Shown here piece by piece: positions 21,700-32,972 of a stretch of 64,000 nt of DNA. The number at the start of each line of letters is the position of its first letter. Within the stretch, counting starts at the first letter, position 1. Made by a program: the position numbers and the translations under genes. The notes under the pieces were generated by a model. It saw nothing but the letters and a program-made list of their open reading frames with translations. It made no database searches and was not told the origin of the DNA. Origin of the DNA: Allolobophora icterica (lineage: Eukaryota > Annelida > Clitellata > Crassiclitellata > Lumbricidae); the NCBI GenBank assembly GCA_963556255.1, contig OY744616.1, positions 10,487,991-10,551,990 of the forward strand, written 5' to 3'.

Positions 21700-22330
21700 A
21701 GGTAGCAGTGCTCTGTTGGAGCAAAGTCAGTGTCAGCCATATTGTTTATATACTCACTACACAGGCACTCAGTCTGCATGATACCCATGTATTTATTTAT
21801 GTATATGTGCATGTATATGTGTATGTTTCAACTTTAACTTTCAAAATACCTTTGCTGTTATTTAACTGTGTGGATCACTGTATCCTACTTAAAGTCTCGC
21901 AATTGTCCTTTGGCACTCCTCATGTACAGAGCACGTGCAGATCATCTGTCATTTTACTTATCTTTCATGGTCACACCCTGCAACTCTGTTTAAGGTCAGT
22001 CGTGTCTTCGATCGGCATCTGCTGGAAAGCCTGTTATTCCTGGTACATGTCTTGTCTGTGCCTGGCGTTCTTTCTCAGTTGCCATTCCCTCCATCGAGAA
22101 CTCTCTACCTATTCATGTTCGCACCTTCCTTAGAGAGACTGTCTTTTGCTTTAAACTGAAAACTTACCTCTTAAACTGAAAACTTACCTCTTCCAGTGTC
22201 TGAATGGTTGCTCAGCTTCAATGTGCACTTCTTAACTTCGTAAGGAGGGCATTATCAAATTACAGCTGTATTGTATGTATGTGTGCATGTATGCACGTTT
22301 GAATGTAACTGTCTTTATGTATGTATGTGT
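21700..22330 (+). pseudogene. LINE ORF2 3' remnant
   Basis: Mixed frames give 'NSLPIHVRTFLRETVF' and 'LKTYLFQCLNG', the typical end of CR1/L2-type ORF2. A 20-base unit (from 'ttaaactgaaaacttacctc') is duplicated in tandem at 22153-22192. GTAT-rich sequence follows. Confidence 0.5.
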
Positions 22331-22663
22331 GTGTATGTGTATTTGTTTTAATATATATTTATTTAAATATATATTTGTATGCATGCAAATATATGCATGA
22401 ATGACATTTTATATCTTAATAGGTTTATTATCTTTTTATGGGGCTCACATTACTACAGTAAAATTTCTTCGATTAAAAGTGCTCAATTGGCCTTCATTGT
22501 GTCATGTTTGGCATGGGCCCATGTTTGTTAACTGCGGCACTGGTGTTTTTGGTTTTCCCAGTCCTGGACAAGGATAAAGGTGATGCTAAGACACAACATG
22601 GTTGAATTACACACACAATGCTGTTACAGAATACTGAGCATAGCTCATATTAAGGAATTATTA

Positions 22664-22706
<43 letters not shown>
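22664..22706 (+). repeat. (ATT)n microsatellite
   Basis: Pure ATT repeats, with a shorter run near 23048. Nothing else is recognised between 22330 and 23940. Confidence 0.8.
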
Positions 22707-23944
22707 GCATTTATTAAGTGCCATATCTAATGACTACGCATCAATTGATGGTGCTGAGCAATTGTGGTCGAAGGTCTGGCTGAAGGTCCCAACACGGTAA
22801 CCATCTCATGACGTTTGAACATGTGTTCGTGTTACAAGGCAATCGCTCTAACCCAGTAAACATTTTGCACCTAGGGCCAAAACAAGCTATATTATGTAAC
22901 TCCAGAGGGCCATGTGTCATTATTACTGAAATGTTTTCCATGGAATAAATAATATAAGTTATAATACAAGCACACGCAGCTACCGCAAGAGCAAGGAGAT
23001 GTTTATTCTTTAACAGTTGAAAAAATATTTTCACCGACCATGTGCACTTATTTATTATTATTATTATTAAGGAACATTTATATAGGGGCGCTATATATTG
23101 CTATAGAGAAATATTAGCGATATGGCTTCTTATCACTCATATTTGATCTATCACTCATATTTGATATATAACTAAAAACGTGTCCAACAGGTGTGTTAGA
23201 TGCATGCATAATCAATGCACTTAACACTGGCTCATACAGTTTCTCGAGAAAAGCGTTGCTGCTTTTTAGAAGAACAAACAATCACTTTCACCAAAGTCAC
23301 CATAGTTTTCTGCTAAAACTTATGCTTAGCATTCAATTATGAATAATTGTTGGCTCAATTTTAACGATTATCCATCTAATTCTGGTCGCCACAGGAGAAC
23401 TGTCAAAATGTCCAAACCATATGAGCTAATGACTAAAAGCTGACTGGTAGCCTGTCCGAGCACCCTTAAAATCCTATCAGTTCATATGCTGTATGTTTAC
23501 ATTTAAAAACTTTTCACATGTAAAGTTTTGAGAACAAGTAAGTACTGCAAGGACTGGAACTGATCGAGGCTGGCCAAAAGTCATTGATGGTATTGACCAC
23601 CTCTTCAAACTATTTTTGTCATTTAATATTTGAAAGTTTTAAGTACAGGATTTATCAAATAACATACAAAAAATTCCCCAACTGTTTCAGAAGTCTGCAG
23701 GCTACCATAGGATTAAACCTGATGACTTTCTCTGTGATTTGGGTGAATAAATACATATTTCTGCATATCTATGTATGCATTATTTTTTTAATGTTCTGCT
23801 TTGTTAAAATAATAGATGTTTTTTGGTGGATTTTTAAAATTCTTATGCCAGAAATAGGTGCTGATATGTGTGTGTATGTATTTATATGTATGCATATATA
23901 TGTACATTTATTTTCGTTTCTGTATGCATATACAATTATACACA

Positions 23945-24348
23945 TCATCATCATCATCAGCCATGGGCTCAGCGCCCATGGGTGTTCGGTGCCCTCCGGG
24001 TCTCTCCACTCCATTCTGTCCAGTGCCAAGTGGCTCCACTCCTGGAGACTTGCTCCACTCCTGGAGACTTGCTCCGCACTATTCTTCAATGTCATCTGTC
24101 CATTCCCTGTTAGGTCTTCCTCTTCTGTTTGTGCCTTCCATTATTCCAAAAACCAAAGTTTTAATTTTTGTGTCCCTCTTCATTCTGCAGATATGTCCAA
24201 ACAGTCTTAGCTTTCTCCTGATAACTTTTGCTTGAGATTTTTAGTCAGACTGATTCTTCTGTAAAAGTCCTCATTTTGAGTATTCCGTTTTATACCCTCC
24301 TCTTCCTGCTTCTGCTCAGCAGAAGCAGGAAGAGGAGGGTATAAAACG
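23945..24348 (-). mobile_element. 5'-truncated LINE, 3' end with (GAT)n tail
   Basis: The minus strand reads 'RRKLRLFGHICRM', then 'RRGRPNREWTDDIEEWC' and 'RTPMGAEPMADDDDD'. This is the common C-terminus of a LINE ORF2 ('FGHxxR...RGRPxxxWxDxI'), running into a GAT repeat that serves as its 3' tail (plus-strand CATCATCATC at ~23945). It contains a 19-base internal duplication ('cactcctggagacttgctc', 24035 and 24056). Confidence 0.65.
24286..24348 (+). repeat. Perfect 30-bp inverted repeat, 3-base loop
   Basis: Bases 24286-24315 and 24319-24348 are exact reverse complements around TCA. The palindrome sits at the 5' truncation point of the minus-strand LINE. This suggests a fold-back formed during insertion. 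Confidence 0.9.
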
Positions 24349-24839
24349 AAGATGCTAACTGTGTTGCAAGAAGAAGGACAAAAAACACACTACAGATACT
24401 GTACATGCTACAAACCAGTCATCTCATGTTCTTCCGCTCCACAGTACACATGTGATCAATGCAAACAAGAATCAGTGCTTACAATTACAATTTATTTCAT
24501 TATTTTGTGAAATATTTTGTAGAAAACAGTCATGTAGCATTTGATCATAGCAGCAATCAGTAATAATTTTACTAGAATAATGGTTTCTACATTTTTGGTT
24601 TTAGTTTTATAGATAGACTATCATTGAGTCGATCAAACATTTATGACAGACTGTCACAAAATAATGTGATCGAACATTTAGTTTCAAATTCATCATAGAA
24701 ATTATTTATGCTGCATGGCGAGACTGATACTGTTATTTCTTGTTAACCTAATAACATTTTGCAAAATTGGCATATAAAACACACACTTACCTATGAATAG
24801 ACCATATCAAAAGAGGGGGTCTGGCCAGACCACCTTGTT
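24349..24839. other. Intergenic, nothing recognised
   Basis: AT-rich sequence with no supported gene or repeat. Confidence 0.5.
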
Positions 24840-25060
24840 CAAATTAAGTTGCATTTTGGCATGTTCGGATGAGGGTTAAAGAGATATTTTGGGGCAGTAC
24901 GCTGCTGAGATTTAGAGAAAAGGTGGAGGATCGTATAACGGATGCGTGCAGCAATAGGAAGCCAGTGCAGGACATCAAGCATGTAGATATGGGCAAAGCG
25001 GGGAAGTCTAGCGATGAGTCTAGCAGAAACATTCAGAACAGATTGAATGGGGAGAGATGC
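24840..25060 (-). pseudogene. LINE ORF2 fragment
   Basis: The minus frame reads 'NVSARLIARLPRFAHIYML' then 'LHWLPIAARIRY'. This is the 'NxxARLI...LHWLPxxxRIxF' region between RT and C-terminus in CR1/L2-type elements. Confidence 0.6.
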
Positions 25061-27884
25061 TGCGTAGGTTTTATATACATGTAATATATATGTACAGGTA
25101 CATGTAAATATTTTACCTTTCTTTCAGACAAAATTTCTGATTTACGGCATAAATTGGTCAGTCCCTTGCACTGACAAATTCCTCCATCCAAATTCTACAC
25201 CTCCTATCATGGACTACTTTCTGTCAACTGCCTAACAAAACCGGTCTTGACACCATTCCTACTTGGTTTCTAAAGAGTGCTTTGATGTCCTGGGTCTGTA
25301 ATAAATGTCCTGTAACATATATTACACTGATTATCAATATGCACGAGGGATGCCTTCCATCTGCATTTGCTCAACCATAGTTCATCCTCTGCTTAAGAAA
25401 CCTTCTCTTGCCTCTCAAATTACAGGCCAATCTCAACCTTGAATTTTACATTTAAAATCCTTGAACGCATGCAAACTCATCTATCATCAAACTCATCTCC
25501 CGTTTTCAGACTGCATATCCTAAGTTTCACTCAACGAAATCCGCACTTCTTACTGTTCATAATGATATCGTATGTTCAGTGGACGGGGTAAGGTAACAGC
25601 AATTGTTCTACATGACTTGTCTGTTACATTTGCTACTTCTTCATCATCTCAAGCACTGCTTTGGGATATCTGGTCCGGCACTAAATTGGTTTATTACTTA
25701 CCTTAGTCCACGCACTCAGTGTATTTAAATGGTAATTATTCATCTAGGACTTTGTTGGCATGTGGTGTTCCACAGAGTTTTGTGCTTGGTCCTCTTTTGT
25801 TTACATTTCATACCACTAGGCACAGTGCTGGAAAATCATTCGCTGGGCCATCATTCTATGCTGGTGATACTAAAATCTACATTTTCATTTGACAGTCTGT
25901 CATAGTCCTTAAAGTCTGGCAACTTAAAGTCTTGGGTGGTGGCCTCTAAACTCTTTAACCAAACAAACAATGAATTTCTGTTACTGGGCACTCCACAGCA
26001 GCTTTAAAATATGATCAGCTTTAGTCATTGAAACTGGGTGACTCAATTTGTTAAGCTAACAGATGCTTCTTGTAACTTAGGCATTGTTTTCATTTCTGCC
26101 ATGTCTCTCACTGGTCGTGTAAACAGCATTTGTAAGTCATCATAATTATATACGTTCATTCGTGACATGTCTGCGAGGATATCTCTGGTTGCCAGTTGCC
26201 TAGATTACTGTAACTCTCTTCTTACTAGTATCAATAGGTGAAACATGCCTAAGCTGCTGAGATTTAAGAACTCTTTGGCTGGAGCCATAACTAATACATC
26301 CAAATTTGAACATATAACCCATGTGCTGAAATCTTTGCATTGGCTTCCTGTTCAGCAAAGAATTATTTTCAAATTGGGTCTCATGGTTTACAAATTCTGG
26401 TCAGAAACAATACTTAGAACCAGTTCTTATTCTCCAGACTTGTCATTATTCAGCGAGGTCATTATCTTTGTGGGGTCATACCAAAATGAAGAACTGTTTT
26501 TGGTGAATGAGTTTTTTGGTTGCTGGACCTATTTTTTAGAATTCTGCCCCTGTGTCTGTTTACTCTGTCCAGCCAGCCCCTTGTGTCATTTCATTCTCAA
26601 CTTAAAACTTACCTCTTTCAAATCGCTTATCCATCATAGGCTGTATCTCTGTCTTACAGTGTTATTTCTATTAACTGTAACTGAAATAGCAAAATAACTG
26701 AAAAATGTTGGGCAGTTAACTGTAACTGAAACTGAAAAATGCTGAATAACTGAAACTGTAATAGAGACTGAAAAATAAAAACTGTAAAACTGAAAAATCA
26801 CACAAAGTTAACTTGAAAATGAAAAATAGTGTTTTTTTCCTTACTTACTTTCTGAATAAGAAGTAAGTAAGTAAGTATATCCTTTATTACAAACCAACTG
26901 CTAACTGCACTTTGGTGTACATAGTTCATCAAATTGATTTAAGCATAACATCCAGATTACAAAGGTTTTACAGGCCAAGGAGTCGACATTAGGTATAATT
27001 CTATTGTGTGCCCTGGGGCACAGTGAGTATACGACTGTTTTTCTGGGGGTAACAGCTGAATCAGAACATGTGTTGGGTTGATTATGATGGCTGAGAAAAG
27101 GTTAGAGTCAGCTTTCTGGCAGAGTTGCTTGAAAGTAAGGTAGGATTCTGGTCAATATCGAGACCGAACCAATCGCTGCATCGTTGCCTTCTACAGTAAT
27201 CCTACTCTAGTCTGTGGTTAGTTCTATTCTCATTTCATGGGAGACAGCTATGCAGCCTATAATTCAGGTTGAACACTTGAGTGATGATAGCGATGAGAGC
27301 CAGGGGCGTAGCTAGCTTTTCATGGGCCCGGGTGCAGGGGGTCCCGTATGGGCCCCTGTTCGGCCTTGTAAGGCTTGTAGCCCTGTGTTCTTACCAATAC
27401 TGTCATGGACTCGCGTGTGTATGCCCCCCCCAACCCAAATCAAGGTCTTAGGTCACACTGATAAAATTGCGTAGCCTAACATATCGCTATTATACACATA
27501 AATCAACGATATAAATAAGACAATAAGCAAAATCAGTTATTCTGTTTACTAACTTCAGTGTAGGCCTACTAGTACTGTGCTGTTTGTGTACTGCCTCCAA
27601 AACTAAACAATTACATTTCATATTCAAGTATGCAATGCAACTCATTCACTGAATAGGCATGAATGCTGTAAGAATGAGACGGATAAATCACAATGTTTTA
27701 ATTTCAGTTATTTCTCAATGAGGTTTAACCCATGTCACTTTGCATACTTGCATATATTGCATGCAGTGACTCAGACTTCATGCACTTATAGTACTAGTAC
27801 CTAAAACAATGCCGTGGCATTATAGAGTTTTCTTTCTAGCCTTTTGTTCAGCAAAAATGTAAATCATCCTCGCAACGTTAATCA

Positions 27885-28052
27885 TCTTGCACACTGTACA
27901 TACAGTCTATTGTCGGTATCGATCCAGTTCCAGACATTCCCATTGCCGAGTCAGCCTTAGTAACAATGAAACTGGAGATTTTTTGCAATTTCTTTGATTC
28001 TGTTGAAAGCTGTTGACGTCGTTTACGTTTCGCAAATCCGCTTATATGTTCT
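27885..28052 (-). pseudogene. N-terminal fragment of the hAT B transposase
   Basis: The minus frame, cut by the MITE at 28061, reads 'HISGFAKRKRRQQLSTESKK' and 'LQKISSFIVTKAD'. A basic KRK start leading into a short 'F' motif is typical of the N-terminus of hAT proteins with a TTF-type zinc finger. The rest is missing. Confidence 0.4.
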
Positions 28053-28060
28053 GATGTCAT

Positions 28061-28330
28061 CATGGGCGTCCGGAAGGGGGCAAGGGAGGGCATTTGCCCC
28101 CTCAATTTTGAAAATATAAAAAAAAATGAAATCTTTTGATTTGTATGATTATTCCAACAGTCCAAACACGATTTTCAATGCTAAAAACCACTTAATTACT
28201 GAAGTAAGTCAGCTATTCCATGCAAAAAACGTCATTTTGCTCCCCTACAAAAATTTTGCCCCTCTTAGAAAATTTTTCCTCCCCTAGAAATTTTGCCCCT
28301 CTCCTGGAAAAATTCCTACGGACGCCCATG
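28061..28330 (+). mobile_element. hAT-type MITE C (270 bp), nested in hAT B
   Basis: The ends are CATGGGCGTCCG and CGGACGCCCATG. The flanks GATGTCAT (28053) and GATGTAAT (28331) match at 7 of 8. The interior has 'tttgccccctc'/'gcccctc' blocks in inverted order. Confidence 0.85.
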
Positions 28331-28709
28331 GATGTAATACTCGTACGCCTTGCAGGCATAGTGTTTCATACAGATCAGTTTAAAATTCAACAGTCTGCAA
28401 ATTTTATTTCACGCAAAATGGCATGAGATTTTCATTTGGCTAATTCTCTTCATTTTCTCAACTCAAAACTGCATTGCAAACAATCTTTATTATCACTCAC
28501 ATAATTTTGCACATAAACTCTGACGTTATTATACAATGTGAAAGTTATCACTCGAGACGCAAAACCAAGGTAAAAGGAGTTCAGTACGATGGCTGGTAGC
28601 TGGCTAGGCCTATGTTAAGGAAGTAATTAACGCGTGTCGACTAATGACTATCGAGGCATTCGAATATCACAACTACTAGATCTGTCACCAAATGAGCAGT
28701 AATGTGAAT

Positions 28710-29144
28710 CAGGGCCGCCGACAGAAATGCCGGGCCCCTAGGCAGAGCAATCACAGGCCCCTAGGCAGAGCAGTCGCGGGCCCCTAGGCAGAACAGTCAC
28801 GAGCCCCTAGGCAGAGCAGTTACGGGCTTATAAACTATCTTTAGGCTTTATATAAATATATCGTACGAAAAAAAATTGAAATAGGGGCCTAATAAAAGTG
28901 CGTGTACGACCGTACAATATTAAATTTATATATACAAATACAACTATGATTTTATTCAGATGCTTGAAGTTTAAACAGATCGTAGTGAAGCGTCAGATAA
29001 TATATTTAAAAAGGCATAAATCAAAACTTTGTATAACTTATTATAATATTTTTCATAAGTTGATTGCGGGCCCAGCCCGGGCCCCTACAAGTCGCCGGGC
29101 CCCTGGGCATTTTCCCCCCTTGCCCCTTCCTCTCGGCGGGCCTG
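28710..29144 (+). mobile_element. hAT-type MITE D (435 bp), nested in hAT B
   Basis: The ends are CAGGGCCGCCGACAG and, inverted, CAGGCCCGCCGAGAG. The exact target duplication ATGTGAAT lies at 28702-28709 and 29145-29152. A 24-base unit 'ggcccctaggcagagcagtc' is repeated four times at 28731-28827. Confidence 0.9.
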
Positions 29145-29289
29145 ATGTGAATTAGATTAATTGTAAAACGAAACTTTCAACTGTGGTTATAAAAAAATTG
29201 TCTGGTGTCTGTGTGGGCCCCTGGAGGTCGTGGGCCCGGGTGCCTTGCACCCCCTGCACACATGGTAGCTACGCCCCTGATGAGAGCGA

Positions 29290-30112
29290 TTACAGTGATG
29301 ATGGGCAGGAAGAGATGAGCATTGATGAAGTTGAACATGAAATGATGCAAGCTATAGGGGCTTAGCTCTCCACAGACTGCCATGCATGGCACACACATTG
29401 CAGCTGGTTTTGAAAGAGATTGATAAGATCCCAGTTTTTAAAACCAGTTTTTATAACCAGTTTTTTAAACCATAATTGCAAATGCCAGAAGCATTGTGAA
29501 GAGCATAAGGGTTTCATCAGTAGCCACAGAAAAGCTGTTTCAGAAGTGTGGTAAAACTGTAGTACACGATGGAACTCTGTATATTTGATAATGAGGCGAA
29601 TGCTGGAAATAAAATCAACGTTGAACAAGGTGCTTGAAGAAATGAAAATGGATTCACAGCTATTTTATGAATGGGCACGACTTGCAGAGCTAGCTAGAAT
29701 ATTGAAGCCATGTAAGGAGCAGACAGGTGCAATTAATGCAAACAGACACTCCTTGAACCTCCAAGATCCAACGGTCTGTAATACACTTGCTGTTCCTCTA
29801 CTTTGAGTCTACATCTTTGCTTCGCTGTCTTCTTAGATTTTTCTGCTGTCTCTTTTGACCAACTTCCATCTGCTGCCTGCCAACTGGATCCGACTGTGTC
29901 ATCAACAATGGGCCGAGATGACATAGTACTACTGAAAGGATGCTTATCCAACTCTGGCACTTATAGCGGAAGACCTCGTATTCGTGCCAGCTTCACAAGC
30001 ATATACTGAGCATGTATTCTCAGTGTGTTTTATGCGGACGAAAGCAGAACAGGGCAAGTGTTAATCTGGAACGTCATGTTTTCCTTAAAGTAAACGGATT
30101 GATTTACTGCAT
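29290..30112 (+). pseudogene. hAT A transposase, right-hand part
   Basis: Pieces read 'DDGQEEMSIDEVEHEMMQ' (29299), 'STRWNSVYLIMRRMLEI' (29565), 'LAELARILKPCKEQT' (29684) and a C-terminal 'AYTEHVFSVC' (30001). The RW-N motif before the conserved helix and the terminal E-x-x-FS-x-C motif (hAT dimerisation region) identify a ZBED/Ac-like hAT transposase. Stops and frameshifts throughout make it dead. Confidence 0.65.
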
Positions 30113-30440
30113 AAATATTTCTTGAAACTGTTCAGAATACTATTTGTGGTCAGTGTGTCAATAGTCGTGACATCTGAAAATAATAACTGAAACAATAACT
30201 GAAACTGTAACTTAAAAATAAAAATCTGTAACTGAAACTGAAAAATCAGATTGCAGTTAACTGTAACTGTAACTGAAAAATAAAAACTTAGATAACTGAA
30301 ACTGTAACTGAAAAACCATAACTGAAATAACACTGCTGTCTTATGGACTGATCTTCTGGATATTGACCTGATAATATTAGGCTTGGTTTGATGTGCCATC
30401 GGTTGATGCTTTGTGCTTAAGACACTGGCACAGTAGAAGT

Positions 30441-31317
30441 TACTAATTACAATTATATGTATATATTTAGTTATGTCTGATACATACTTATATAATTATA
30501 CGCGTGTAATGTAATTGAATTAATTAATAAACATCAGAAAAAGTTAAATTCATACTCTGCTGTGTATTCATTTCTTAATGAACTCAACTTTTCTTCACCT
30601 ATGAAAGCTGTTTCCTTGAAATTATTCTTACAACTCTTCTGAAAAAGTGCTCTGTGCTCAATCATTGTCAATAATTAACTTCTTTTTGGGGTGAAGCATC
30701 TGGTTTTTAATTTTCTGTGAACTTTTTGTTGCATTGTACATGTAGGAGCCGTGAAACATGAAGTTTGCCAGTAACGGACAATGAAGTCTGACTTAAATGT
30801 GCTGCAGTCTTTACAAACTCTGATGACAGAGATAGAGAAATCAACCTAGTCTGACGACAGCATGATCGATTGCAGCTAGGATATCACTGTAACTCTGAGG
30901 AACATGCCCCAGTATAAACTCTTATGTTGGACACAGGATTGCATTTAATCTTGAGGGAACATGTGTTCTTCTCTTGTCTGTGTCATTTCTTGTCACGAGG
31001 CGGTTAGTAGGACTTCTTTTTGGTTGACGTTAATGACCTCTTCATCAACTTATGTTTTTGATAGTTGTAAAACTGTATTGATATGATATTAACCGATCCA
31101 CAATTCGATGGGCACTGTTAAGTTGGTGATCATTAATTGGAATGTCTTGGTTGCTTATTTTATGGCTTTGGTATTTTAATTTGTGGGCATAGTGTGCAGT
31201 AAGGGGTGTAATACTTCTCTGCATATTCTGTTCTTATAACCTCCATTTTTATATTTTACAATTGAGAAATTGAGTGATGAATTTGTGGGGTGCGTACTTG
31301 AGTATATAAATTTATAA
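30441..31317. other. Intergenic, nothing recognised
   Basis: AT-rich, with many stops in all frames and no recognisable motif. Confidence 0.5.
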
Positions 31318-32191
31318 AACATTAGGCTGGTCAAGAAGACATCAGAGCTATAGATCTCAACCTTATCAAATGTTTATGTGAACTGAAATGCGGTAAAGCT
31401 GCAGGTTTTGATGGCATGCCATAGAACCTGAACAACTGTTCTGTACTCAACCAATACAGTTAGGTCTTTGCTAACATTACTATTTGCAGCAGAGTGCATT
31501 ATAGATATGTACCAATGATTTTGGTTGAGGCGTAATAATTCCTTCTGTGAAAACTAAAGAGGTGATCTATCTTGTAGCAGCTACTGTGATATAACACTTA
31601 GTGGAAATATTGCAAAGTTTGAGGTGTCTTTTTGAGCTGTATAGCTGTTAGCTGTGTTCTTCTGGCCTTCAGTCTGGATTCATGAAGAAAACTGGTTGCG
31701 ATAGAGCAATTTATACAGAACTTGAGGTCTACTGTTGAGTAAATCAAAATGTTTGTGTTTGAAAGTAATGATGAAGAATATTCCACACAGATTTTTGATA
31801 AGTTTGATACACTGGTTTAGTAGATGGTTCCAGCTGTAGGATGGAATTGTGTATTTTCTAGAATATTCAAATTAGTTTGCAGTGTCAGACAAGGAGGGGT
31901 GTTATCCCTATCCTATTTGTTGTTTTTGTGGATTACACTGTTAATCTGATAGATAGAATGACTTCTATGTAGAAAATAATTGTTACTTGTGAATTAGAGT
32001 ATCCTATATGGATATGAAGTTCGGTATAACAAAATCTGTGGTGCTCAGGATAGTTGGTGCCCATAAATATTTGTGTATGCGTTTGCCATTAGTGTTTGAG
32101 TTTGGCATGTGTTGAAAAGCAAAATACTTTGCAATTATACTGTGACAGTTGATGTGCAAATGTCATTTTGACTGCAGGAGACAGTTTAAAC
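31318..32191 (+). pseudogene. LINE reverse transcriptase remnant (different family)
   Basis: Pieces read 'LKCGKAAGFDGMP' (31386), 'SVRQGGVLS' (31880) and 'GITKSVVLRIVGAHKYL' (32022). The order KAAGxDGxP - RQGGVLSP - K(S/T)VxLxxG fits a LINE RT of another clade than the 'AFDTVDHK' elements. It is interrupted by many stops. Confidence 0.6.
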
Positions 32192-32323
32192 CATAGGCGT
32201 AGACTCTGGGAGGGCAGCCAGGGCACGTGCCCCAAATAATTGAGATGGACTGTACATTTAATGCAAAAAGTGTAGAATGAATAACGAAATGCCCCCAATA
32301 TTTTGGACAAGTTTACGCCAGTG
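32192..32323 (+). mobile_element. hAT-type MITE (132 bp)
   Basis: The ends are CATAGGCGTAGACT and AGTTTACGCCAGTG-like. The exact palindromic duplication GTTTAAAC lies at 32184-32191 and 32324-32331. A second copy lies at 60386-60521. Confidence 0.85.
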
Positions 32324-32635
32324 GTTTAAACTGAGCCTAAGTGAAATAATTTGAAAATTTTATAAGTCTGATAATAATAGCTTTTTAAACGACACATGGA
32401 TGAAATTGTTCTGTTGCATTTATTCAAAACACATTGTGAGCCACTACTTGTATTTACATGTGAATGTATTTCATTTACCATCAGTAAGTATACAAGGTTG
32501 ACAAATGCATGGAACAGAATATTTTGGAGGTTTTTGAAAGTAAATAACACAATGATTGATGGGTGCTTTCATATATGTTGGTTGTTTACTGCTTCAGGCT
32601 GACTTTGATGTTAGGCAGTATTGTAAAGTTAATCT

Positions 32636-32960
32636 GGTGTCACGACAAATGGTGCCAGACAAATGGTTCACGATCTTCCAGCTGCTAGTTTGAGCTATAT
32701 TTTCATCGAGAATCAGGCTTCTAGTTTGAGCTCTATTTTCATCGATCTTCCAGCTTCTAGTTTGAGCTCTATTTTCATCATCGCTGATCCAGCTTCTAGT
32801 TTAAGCTATATTTTCATCGCTCATCCAGCTTCTAGTTTGATGAAAATAGAGCTCAAATGCTTTTTCGTAGTCCAATGTAAACAAAACACAACCTAGAAGC
32901 TGGAAGATTATGAACCATTTGTCCATGAACCATTTGTCGTGAACGATTTGTCGTGGAACC
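32636..32960 (+). mobile_element. Short inverted-repeat element (325 bp) with internal tandem repeats
   Basis: The ends GGTGTCACGACAAAT and, inverted, GGTTCCACGACAAAT are flanked by GTTAATCT on both sides (32628-32635 and 32961-32968). The interior has four ~40-base direct units 'ccagcttctagtttgagct/ctattttcatcg' and then the same motif inverted. It could fold into a long hairpin. Confidence 0.75.
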
Positions 32961-32972
32961 GTTAATCTACAG

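Larger units (their letters stand above)
27301..29279 (+). mobile_element. hAT transposon B (1979 bp), nested in hAT A
   Basis: The ends are CAGGGGCGTAGCTA and TAGCTACGCCCCTG. The exact target duplication ATGAGAGC lies at 27293-27300 and 29280-29287. Joining the flanks restores the acidic reading frame of hAT A. Near both ends is a 'GGGCCCGGGTGC' block. It itself contains two further MITEs. Confidence 0.9.
26657..30335 (+). mobile_element. hAT transposon A (3679 bp), nested in the LINE
   Basis: The ends are CAGTGTTATTTC and GAAATAACACTG. The target duplication CTGTCTTA is exact (26649-26656 and 30336-30343). Both ends carry clusters of 'AACTGAAAC/TGTAACTGAAAAAT' in the same orientation (26665-26820 and 30170-30330). 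The interior has decayed ZBED/Ac-like hAT transposase pieces on the plus strand, interrupted by hAT B. Confidence 0.85.
25130..30440 (+). mobile_element. CR1/L2-type LINE split by a hAT transposon
   Basis: Broken ORF2 pieces are read in order: 'NYRPISTLNFTFKILERM' (25420), the RT core region (25560-25900), 'LHWLPVQQRIIFKLGLMVYK' (26335) and 'FHSQLKTYLF'-like sequence (26590-26620). The element is cut at 26656 by a hAT insertion and resumes at 30344 ('tggactgatcttctggat...'). It is thoroughly decayed. Confidence 0.65.

Noticed and set aside
28731..28827. Four short repeats resembling a CRISPR-like array
   Set aside because: The units are adjacent without unique spacers and lie inside a hAT MITE in a eukaryotic genome.
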